NCBI GenBank assembly: GCA_036971475.1
Contig: JBAIZL010000005.1
Location: 232,887,369-232,951,368, forward strand
DNA: 64,000 nt
Source: Prosapia bicincta
Taxonomy: Eukaryota > Arthropoda > Insecta > Hemiptera > Cercopidae
Reading direction: 5' to 3'
Below the pieces are notes generated by a model. The model ran no database searches, was not told where the DNA came from, and was given only the letters and a program-made list of their open reading frames with translations. The translations under genes and the position numbers were made by a program. Position 1 is the first letter of the stretch, and each line of letters opens with the position of its first letter. Positions 55,190 through 64,000 of this stretch are shown here, piece after piece.

Positions 55190-58100
55190 GGCTATTTTGC
55201 ATTTCCCCCATGGGAGTTTCATTAGGAGAGCTAATGCTGGGGTTCAGTAACTACAGATATCTTATAGCTGTCCAGGGGCAGGATGAGGACCATCCAGCTC
55301 ACTCCCTTTTGCTGTGATTTGCCACTTATTTCTTAAATTCTGGAACAAAACAATATTAAATTTTGCAACTGGATACAGTATGTGTGGGAAATTTGTGCTT
55401 ATAGGAAACAAATTATTAATAAGAACATTAAAATACAGCAAGAAAATGTCTAGATGTACTACATGTTGATTAAGAGAAATGTTTAAGTTATCTCTTCATG
55501 GGTATAAGTACTTTCTACTTTTTAAAGTTGACAACAGTCATTTAAAAAAATTTAATTTCATAAAAGGAAAAGGTGTTGATAAGTTACAAGTTATTTTAAA
55601 TCTAGTTCAAAAACAGTTTGAAAAAAGTGAAGTTGCATATGTCTGATGAAAAAAATGAAATTAAAGAATGTCTAGAATTATAATAAATCTGACACCTGAG
55701 GATTTTTTATCAAAGATCTACTACTTATACAGAGAAGGGTACAGAATGGAGTTGCTTATTCTGGATGATTGGGCCGGAAGAGCAACTATGTATATAATAA
55801 TAGAAGAGACAAGAGTAGAAATATTTAGCACAAAATTAGATAAACATTTGTGGGAATGATGCTATAAATTAACAATGTTCAGTATAAATCAAACTAGCTC
55901 CAGTTCTGTACAAGGTAAAAGTCGCACTCAACTGTGGTTTTAAGGAAAAGTAGTTTTAAAGTTGCTGAAACCAGATCACTGTAAATGTTATATACTTATT
56001 CCAGATCAACACTATAAATAAATTGTAGAAGAAGAGAGTGTAAAAAATATTTTTACTGGTTTTGAATTTGAATATCAAGTTTATAGAGTCTATATTCTTG
56101 ATAAGAAAGAAATTAGAATGTTTTGTAACTAACTAACTCTATAGGAATTTTTGGGCTTGATAGGAGACTGACAGACTTACCTAAAGGCAATAGTCCAAAA
56201 CTGCAATCTCTTTGGAAATAAGCACATATAAAACACTTAATACACTTTTATTTGAAATATTTCGATCAACATGATCTTCTTCAGTCAAGAAAGCTTTCTT
56301 GACTGAAGAAGATCATGTTGATCGAAATATTTCAAATAAAAGTGTATCAAGTGTTTTATATGTGTTTTATATGTGCTTATTTCCAAAGAGATTGCAGTTT
56401 TGGACTATTGCCTTTAGGTAAGTCTGTCAGTCTCCTATCAAGTCCAAAAATTCCTAAATAAGCTTTAAGCTCTACTAGAACTAACTAACTCTATAGAAAC
56501 TTTTAATTTTGAAAGGAAAAGGATTGAGATCTATATAAGGAAAAATGTAAATCCTAAAGATGAAAATTGTAGTGAAAAAGTCACAAATCTAAATAGAAAG
56601 AGTTAATAATGATTATGTTATACCGGAGGACATTGATAGCAAAACTGATGAGAATTTTTTCAGTAATGAATTATTTTACTATATATCTCCCATCCACACC
56701 ATTAAAAAAAAATGATTGTCCTAAATACTTTTGCTAGATTCCTTCAATCTTATCCAAAATACAAAGGAAGGTATTTTTGGCATTCAGTCCTTAAGGTGAC
56801 ACAATAAATAATAATAAATTTCCGAAGGTCCACTCAGATAAATTTACAAAAGGCAAATATGTGAGTTTAACAAAGAGTTTAAGCACAAAGTTGAAATAAT
56901 GGGATTAACTAAACACACTAACTTACGTGGAATAAATGTCTTTTCACTGGAACACTTTAAGTAGGAAAATTTTAAATGTTTATTAATTTCAAAGTTTCAC
57001 TAACAAAAGTTTACCACTAGTAATTGAATAACATTTAATGTCCAAATAATGAGAAATGTATCTTTAATAATTAGGTAAATTTTATAACAATAAATAATTC
57101 ATTAGGTTTAGCTAGATCGCAATACTTGTTTAAAAATGTCTTGGTAGATGAAAACAGCATATGAGAATGAGCCAAAATGCGAGTAAAAGCAGAGGACTTA
57201 TCTGAGTGGATGTGTAAAATTGGCGAGAGTATTGCATAGTAGATTGACAGAAAACTAAGCTATATGAATTTCAAGAACTGTACCAAACAGTATTCAATAT
57301 CATGAAATGTTTTCTTCAGTAACTTGCTATTCTACTATTAGATTAATTTCATATCATGCTAACATTTTATGTTAGAATCTTTCATACAAAAACGCCTTTT
57401 CAATTGTATTAAAAAAACATACATGGTACAAGAAAACAATGACAGAAGTTGTTGAAAAATATTTATAGATTGAAACAAGTACTAAAGACACTAACGCTAA
57501 AACTATTAATTTATTCAAGAATATAAAATTAAATGGTACAGATAATGATCCTAGTATATTTTACAATAAAAGAAAAAAACAATTATTGTAAGAATCTTTG
57601 TGGAATTATAATTTTGGCTGCTGGTAAACAGGAGCAAGATATAAACAGGGCATCTAAGTTGCCAGATGAATATAATATTAGGAATTTCTAGCCAATAAAC
57701 ATTGTACTATTTAGGAATGGATGTAAGTATAATTAATTATGTTTTTATAAATTAATTTGACTATGCCAAGAAGATTTTGAAAAAATTTAGTTTATATCAA
57801 GCTTATGAAACAACTACTCAAAAAGATTTACCTGGGAGAGTAACTGACAAACATACAAATGACCAAGATTTGCAAAACAAGCCTTTTAATGAAGGAGTTG
57901 GAGGTCTGGTATTTTTCTACTATAAGTAGTCCTGATGCTAGTTATTTCTAACTTTCAGTTGCTAAGTAGATAATCCAAAAACTAATCAGTAAAACAGACT
58001 TTCAGATACAAGGTAGTATAGAATATCACATTTTATTCAAATGGAAAAGGTGAAAGTGAAACGTTATTAATAGTTTAATCTTATGAATATTAAGGTCAAT

Positions 58101-58375
58101 TCTGAACTGACATGAACTCAATGGTAGATATTATAGTTGATTATGGAGAACATATTGAGATCAATTGAAGAAAATAAAAAGTTTCCTCAATATCAATAGT
58201 TAAAGTTGATTATTAAGCAGCTGTGTGAGCTTTTCAAAAAGTTAGCTGGATTGATATACACATAAAAAACGTCAAATGTCAGGTTTTACTGAAGATCAAC
58301 TGTTTTTTTGGCAACAAGAGTCTTATATATGCATGTTAAAATGCTAATGTAAGGCAAACTATTAACCCTCGGGTA
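55190..58375 (+). other. Decayed coding-like tract of unknown origin
   Basis: On + several long readable stretches follow one another with shifts. They include IINLTPEDFLSKIYYLYREG and ILDDWAGRATMYIIIEE (55670-55858), FTGFEFEYQVYRVYILDKKE (about 56060-56115), FARFLQSYPKYKGRYFWHSV (about 56730-56790) and KLIIKQLCELFKKLAGLIYT (about 58200-58260). I recognise no family. The tract is interrupted by the palindrome at 56144-56454. It may be a dead gene of a large mobile element, but this is inference. Confidence 0.3.
56144..56454. repeat. 311-bp near-perfect palindrome (foldback element)
   Basis: Arms 56144-56293 and 56294-56454 meet at GAAAGCTTTC without a spacer; the right arm has a roughly 12-bp local duplication (GTTTTATAT). 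Outer ends GGAATTTTTGG and CCAAAAATTCC. Each arm has a CTGAAGAA box, a GATCA and TGATC stem and GAAA, so a hammerhead-like motif points outward on both strands. The sequence AACTAACTAACTCTATAG occurs on both sides (about 56128 and 56481), perhaps a target duplication. Confidence 0.9.
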
Positions 58376-60540
58376 GGCTCACGAACTACAGGTGTAGTCC
58401 AGAGTTTTTGTTGAGGCTGCAATACATTTTCTAAAACTAGTGGAGCCTACATCATTATCTGTTTTTTGTCATCTATCCTACTCACTGAGTTGGTGGTTGT
58501 CACTCAGAGTGTGTGCGTTTTGTAATTGTTTACGACTAAAGTTGTTTGGGCTACACTTGTAGCCAATGCGACCTTTTGTGTCATGAGTAAACCAAAGCGT
58601 GCCTAGTTATCGTAGATGAAGAGGGCGCAATTGAAGATGATAGTGATGATGGGGAGAGTGATTAAGAAAGAAAATACTTTGGAAGACAAAGAAAGTCAGT
58701 TTGTATAAGCCAGGAGAAGATGCAATGGGCAATAATGAAGATAGTCGTGATGATGAGCCTTTGGGGAATATATATTTTGCCAAAGACAAGTTAAAAAATG
58801 TACTGAAGTGGAAAAGGAATTTATGTAATCATCCAAATGTACGAACACAGAGTAAAAATATTGTTCTACATTTGCCTAGCCCAAAAGGTGAAGCTAGAAA
58901 CGCAAACTCTGAAATTGCATGTTTTAACCTTCTTTTTGACAATACTTCTATAAACTTAATCGTAGCTGGGACAAACATATATATTAATTTTATAAAAGAC
59001 CATTTTCAGAGAGAACGGGATGCAAGACTAACAGATACAACTGAAATCCGTGTCTTCATAGGGATTCTACTCCTTTCAGGCTCCTTAGGTGGTAGTCGTA
59101 AAAACAAAAAATATTTGGGACAACTCGTGGAACTGCAGTGGAAATTTGTTAATTAGGTATGAGTGAAAAACGGTTTTGTTTTCCAATGAGGTGCATGCGT
59201 TTTGATGAAATTAGGGATTATCATGAGAGAAGGGAAATCGACCATCTAGCATCTATTAGGGAGATGTTTGAAATTGTGACTAACAGTTTTCAAAAAAATT
59301 CTACACCCAGCGAGTATTGCAAATTGATGAACAATTAGTGAAATTTTGTGGTTGTTGTCCGTTTAAAATGTACATCCTAAGTAAGCCGGCGAAGTATTGC
59401 TTCAAAATTTTTGCCCTTGTGTGTGCAAAAACTCTGTATTGTTTTAACTTGGAAATGTATGTTGGGGCTCCCCGTGATGGACCATACAAACTGCATCAGT
59501 CAGTTGAAGAAGTAACCATTTGCATGCTTGATCCAATAGCAGGTAGTAACACGAATGTAACATCAGATAACTGGTTTACATCTGTGCCACTGGCCGAAAG
59601 ACTCCTTGAAAAACAACTGACATTAGTAGGCACAATCAGATCTAACAGAGAGGGAGTGCCCAATGAAATGAGGCCACACAAAGAACGAGCTGTACCTCAT
59701 CTCTCTTTGCCCATCATAGAGAGGAAACCCTATTATCTTACTGCACTAAACCTAAGAAGGCAGTAGTACTTCAGTCCACGATACATGATGACTACAAGAT
59801 TGACTAAAGTGTTTTCGGGATTTAGAGAAATCTGAAATAATACTTTTTATAACAAGACGAAAATTAGAGTTGACGTATTAGTCCAAATGTGTGCCAAATA
59901 CGATGTAGCAAGAAATACAAAGAAATGGCATATGGTTCTATTTTTTTATCTTCTAAATATAGCAGCCATCAATGCATCCAGAATTTACAATGACAAGAAA
60001 CCATTGTCAAGAAGCTAGTTTATTACAAACATTGCTTGTGATCTAATTGTTCCTAAAGTAAGAAAAAGGTTCAACGTTTTTATGCTACCTGTAGAACTAA
60101 AGGAGGTAGTTGAGCAAGAAATCTTGGAATCGATGAACCCCGGTCTGAATGTCAACCTTCAGATAACAAAGTTGTGCAGCAGAGTGAGGAAAAAATCAAC
60201 CCGTAATTGCTGCAACCAATGTGGACACAAGATATGCCCTGACCACACCCTGCTAGTATGTGACATTTGTATGGAAGCTACACGCCAGTAAAACATTGGA
60301 AAGAACAATAGTAACATCATTGTAAGTGCATAGTCCTACCCATTTAACCAAAAGTTTATTTCTTTGATAAAAAAAAACTTTTTTACTAACTACAATGTAT
60401 TTTTAATGTTTTTTTTTAAAATCTGTTTACTATTTCTGATGAATTATATTTGGAAATAAATGAGTTTTATATTATCATTATCCTAAAATGTCTTTAGTTC
60501 TATCCACTTACCAAGTTGGCAGTATTTTGTGACGTAAAAT
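58376..60540 (+). mobile_element. piggyBac transposon, right end not found
   Basis: Left end TTAA (58372-58375) followed by CCCTCGGGTAGGCTCACGAA. A transposase pseudogene follows. The mirrored GGG-TTAA end is not visible downstream; the stretch near 60500-60540 (CTATCCACTTACCAAGTTGG) resembles the left interior (58475-58500) and may mark the eroded right side. Confidence 0.7.
58584..60291 (+). pseudogene. piggyBac transposase, frameshifted
   Basis: Starts MSKPKR with an acidic N-terminal stretch (DDSDDGES). An open stretch (58701-59153) contains FQRERDARLTDTTEIRVFIG and ILLLSGSLGG. After a broken segment, 59317-59763 gives IDEQLVKFCGCCPFKMYI, then YVGAPRDGPYKL, SDNWFTSVPLAERLLEKQLT and GTIRSNREGVPNEM. 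These are the DDE_Tnp_1_7 blocks with Asp residues in IDEQ and SDNWFTS retained. Next comes DVARNTKKWHMVLFFYLLNI (about 59900). The C-terminal cysteine-rich domain (CCNQCGHKICPDHTLLVCDI, 60205-60275) ends at 60289-60291. Several stops and shifts. Confidence 0.85.
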
Positions 60541-60830
60541 TAATATAATCAGATTAGGATGTTTACAACCAATTTAAAATTAAAATCATACACTTATTGA
60601 CAAATAAGTTGAAAACTATAATAGGAAACAGTTACAACAATAACGCATTAAAAAATATTTCTTATAATTATTTAATAAAAGGCAAGTTCATGTAATGCAT
60701 AGCACTTCAAATCTTCACGCATACCACATTTTTGGAACCCTTCTTTAAAGTATGTTGTAATCTCTATGTATATGTTTGTAATTGTAAGTAAAAAAAATTA
60801 TGTCAATTAGTTGTAATGTATAATCTTTTA
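60292..60830. other. Spacer between piggyBac and mariner
   Basis: AT-rich, no gene. It may include the eroded right end of the piggyBac element. Confidence 0.4.
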
Positions 60831-60832
60831 TA

Positions 60833-62161
60833 CGAGGGGTATTCTTAAAGTAAGGGCCTTTTGAAAAAAAATTCAAAACAAAAAAATTTGCAAAAACTAA
60901 TTTTATTTTTGGAATCTACATACTTTTATCTATTTTTCTACATAGTTTCCAAGTTTTTGTAAACACTTATCATATCACACAACTAAATTTTGGAAACCTT
61001 CTTCATAAAAACTGGCCGCCTGCTGTGATAACCAAGAATTCACGACCGTTTTCAATTCGTCGTCATCGTCATAGCGGCTGCTGCCCAAGTGATGTTTCAG
61101 ATGACGGAAGAGATGAAAGTCGCTCGGCGCAAGGTCAGGGCTGTAGGGTGGGTGGTCCAAAACTTCCCAGCCAAAAGAGTCCAATGCAGCTCGGGTCTGA
61201 GTGGCAGTGTGAGGCCTTGCATTATCGTGCAGAAACAAAATTCCTTTTGTGAGCATGCCACGTCTCTTGTTTTGAATCGCTCTGCGAAACTTCCTCAGAG
61301 TTTGGCAGTAGGCTTCTGCATTTATTGTCGTTCCTCGTTCCATAAAGTCGACCAGCCAAACACCATGCCTATCCCAAAACACGGACGCCATGATCTTGCG
61401 CTGTGACAAAGTCTGTTTGGCTTTGACCTTTACGGGAGATTGCGTGTGTCTCCATTCCATGCTTTGTTGTTTCGATTCGGGAGTGAAATGTGAAACCCAC
61501 GTTTCGTCTCCAGTTACGATCCGACTCAGCATGTCGTCACCATTTTCGTCATAACGTGTCAGAAAATTCAAGGAACTCTCGAGTCTTTTGTGTTTGTCCT
61601 CATCCGTCAGGAGTTTAGGGACCCAACGCGAGCATAGTTTCTTAAAGTTTAATTTTGTATGAACAATTTTGTAAATCACAGACCTCGAAACTTCCGGAAA
61701 TTCGTGTGAGAGAGTAGTGATCGTGAAGCGTCTGTTGTCACGAATTTTCGCTTCCACTGAAGACAGCAAATCGTCTGACATTAGAGATGGACGGCCAGAT
61801 CGCGTTTCGTCATGGACATTGTCGCGGCCATCTTTGAAGTCTCGAACCCACTTACGCACTTTTCCTTCACACATGGCATTAGCACCTTAAACTTCAAAAA
61901 TTTGTCCGTGAATTTCTGCAGCAGACATGTTTCTTGCCGACAAAAACCGTATAACCGAACGAACTTCGCAAGGGGCGGGCGATTCGATAACCTTGAACAT
62001 TTTGCAAGCACAGAACACAACGCACAAGTTAGCTACACAGCTGTAACTGAGCGTAGTTGTTGCCAAGGCATGCCGGGACGCGACGCAAGCACTCGTTGCG
62101 GCGTGCATGCGAACTTTGAGGGAATATAAACAAACGACCCTTAATTTAGAAATACGCTTAG
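60833..62161 (-). mobile_element. mariner transposon, nearly intact, TA target duplication
   Basis: TA at 60831-60832 and 62162-62163. Imperfect inverted ends: CGAGGGGTATTCTTAAAGTA at left, and on the complement at right CTAAGCGTATTTCTAAATTA. 1329 bp. GC content above its surroundings, consistent with a recent arrival. Confidence 0.9.
60930..62000 (-). pseudogene. mariner transposase with two nonsense codons
   Basis: The frame from ATG (62000-61998, MFKVIESPAPCEVRSVIRFL) to TAG at 60932-60930 has 356 codons plus stop and no frameshift. It is interrupted only by TAA at 61889-61887 (codon 38) and TGA at 60977-60975 near the C terminus. N-terminal helix-turn-helix region, WVRDFKDGRDNVHDE linker. 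The catalytic triad is intact: VTGDETWVSHF (first Asp), FLHDNARPHTA (second Asp) and PYSPDLAPSDFHLF (third Asp, DD34D spacing). Downstream of the last stop, YDKCLQKLGNYVEK completes the family C terminus. The long open frame 61874-60975 could still start at an internal Met (61874) but would lack the first DNA-binding helices. Confidence 0.9.
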
Positions 62162-62163
62162 TA

Positions 62164-64000
62164 TAATTAGGTAAGAATAAATTGCACTGTAGAAACGTGT
62201 AACGATTGGTCTTCCACTGTAATTCAACAAAAAAAATGAATTCTATGTGGAACACAGTATCCTTAACAATAAATGTTATAAAGTAACAGCTGTTTATTTT
62301 AATTTTTTTGATACCTTTATGAATATTGTATACCTTTAAAAAGAAATATAGTAGAATATACTCCTATTTCATTACGTAATTAAATTTCTTACTTTAGTAA
62401 CTTAAAATGGTAGTAGATGTGTAAATAACGTTGGCTCTACTGATATTTCAAACTTTTTCATGAAATCAGCTGTTTTTACCTACCTGTTACTTGTTTGGCG
62501 GTTAGTTGTTGGTTGTTTTAAGAAAATTCTATTAAAAATGGATTCTTATATTATTTGTTAACAGTCTAAATATCATGAAATCGTTACAAGCAAATGAGAA
62601 TTTGTAAAAAATACGTTAAAATTGCACTAAAAAGTTTTTGAAAAAATAAGGCATGTAACTATAGTACTAATTTCTTTTTTCTTTAGGTGGATTAGTTTAT
62701 ATCTTCCATAGCAACATTAAGACAGTTACTGCAATGTTATAAATCAATGTAGTACATCTGTATTATTATTGTAATTGTCCCAGGGCAACCTACGAATTTT
62801 CTGGTTAAACATTTCTGAAGAAGGTAATTTAATTATTTTTTTAAATTTGTAAATTAGCCTTTTATCTTTAAAAGAAAGTGAATATCAGTAACTTGTTACA
62901 AAAAAAATTTTTTTTTTGTGGATATCGTACCTTTTCGTGCTTTTGAACAATAATCCAAAATATGGAGTGGGGCCGCCGTAATAAATTTCAACCCAAATAA
63001 TTTAGTAAAAGTTAGCTCTTGTATTAGGATCACATATATTAAGAGATTAACTTTTCAATTTGAGGGTTTTTAAAAAATTGTTCTAGAATAGCCGTACTTT
63101 TATATAAATTATTTGGGCAGTAAATAACAAAGATTACATCAAATCAAACACTTTTGCTTGTCAAATATGTTACCTTGAAATATTTTCTCCACAAGAAAAA
63201 AGTAGTTTTAAATGCTGCAAACTAAAAATAATGCCTGCAATTTTTAAAATTTAGAGCAGCCCTAATGCACCAACACACAGAAATAAAAATTTAAAGGCTT
63301 ACAAAACAGCACTATTTATACCACAATAACATTTGTGTATTTATTTCCTTGACCCACATAAACGCTTTCAGCAAATAAAATTACACTAGGTGATTTAAAA
63401 ACTCAACGAATAAAAAAAACTAAACAACTTTTGCTCACTTCTCAAAAATTAAAAATTTTGGAAAAAACCGTATTTTACCCCACTCCATGGTCAGCTAAAA
63501 CCTTACAAATTCAATGTTTTACTTTTATTTTTTTGAGGTTGAAACAGGCAAAAAATTTAAGTAATATAACTTGGGCTTGAAAGTAATTTAACTTGCTGGT
63601 GTTACCTCAAAAATTTTAATTTTTTGAAAAAATATCACCTCTAACAACATAATACCAATTACAACACCTTTCACCTCACAAACAGTGTGGCTACTTTCCC
63701 CATATTCTTGATGACATTGCATTGCCAAGTGTAATTTTTATCACCATTATTGATTTTGAGGGGAAAGGAAATAAATACGCTTCAATTTGCATTATCTCAC
63801 ATTCATAGTAGTATATTTATTTTAGTAAAAATATGGTTTAAAAATGAATAAGTCAATTTCTTGCCTGCTGAATCTGGTTGCGAGAGGGTTCAAAACTGGT
63901 TCCTCAAGTTGATTGCCACTGAATGTGTTGTTGAGCTTAAAGAAAAGTATCCATTTTGGAAGTTAAAATAGTCCAACTTCATTGATGAGCCAGATGATTT
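62164..64000. other. Intergenic AT-rich DNA with weak Helitron-like repeats
   Basis: No gene recognised. 63400-63480 (CTTTTGCTCACTTCTCAAAA) resembles 49985-50090, and 63700-63800 (TTGATGACATTGC, GGGGAAAGGAAATAAATACG) resembles 52320-52410. They occur in opposite orientations, so a foldback derivative of that Helitron-like family may lie here. Confidence 0.35.

Noticed and set aside
1..64000. CRISPR arrays, bacterial operons, rRNA or tRNA genes
   Set aside because: No regularly spaced direct repeats of CRISPR type, no tRNA A and B box pair with a cloverleaf that I could support, and spliced host exons show this is a eukaryotic genome.

Overview
This is an AT-rich, intron-rich animal genomic window, most likely from an insect or other arthropod. 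I base that on the mobile-element mix: Penelope-like retroelements with GIY-YIG endonuclease, rolling-circle Helitrons, piggyBac, DD34D mariner, several Tigger/pogo families, Tc1/IS630-like DNA transposons and a Jockey-like LINE. There is no bacterial-style gene organisation. The species cannot be named from the sequence alone.

One host gene can be reconstructed on the + strand. Seven exons at 5593-5742, 12958-13150, 19327-19448, 22302-22441, 33548-33676, 39088-39294 and 42246-42330 join in consistent phase and encode the C-terminal 341 residues of a protein I do not recognise. The start lies upstream of 5593, probably outside the window. Its introns are filled with transposons: a decayed Helitron (13.5-14.8 kb), a Tigger with a mariner nested inside it (15.3-18.4 kb), a piggyBac-type MITE (19.7-20.4 kb), a second Tigger copy (20.5-21.5 kb), a Tc1-like remnant (23.2-24.0 kb), a Helitron carrying a piggyBac deletion derivative (24.2-29.5 kb), a third Tigger (31.8-33.1 kb), a Jerky-like Tigger set inside an inverted repeat (34.0-38.4 kb) and a GC-rich Tigger MITE (40 kb) whose twin lies past the stop codon (44 kb). 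From 45 kb onward there is no recognisable host gene. That part holds an IS630-like transposase remnant (48.4-49.4 kb), Helitron ends around a cluster of Penelope-like termini (49.4-52.6 kb), a LINE on the - strand (53.2-55.2 kb), a decayed coding-like tract containing a 311-bp palindrome (55.4-58.3 kb), a piggyBac transposase pseudogene (58.4-60.3 kb) and a nearly intact mariner (60.8-62.2 kb).

The most interesting signal is a recurrent hammerhead-ribozyme-like fold. Five loci have a CUGANGA box and a GAAA box joined by a 6-bp stem II, a very short and often palindromic stem III, a UH cleavage position and a closing stem I. The stems differ in sequence but stay paired. The termini of the Penelope-like element carry the same architecture with a UUGACAA or UCGACAA box, which is a paired C3-G8 to U3-A8 swap. 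Nearly all copies have one extra nucleotide after the CUGANGA box. Two copies lie in small elements of about 180-195 bp with terminal inverted repeats, and two form the arms of a foldback. Whether any of these self-cleave cannot be judged without folding and biochemistry.
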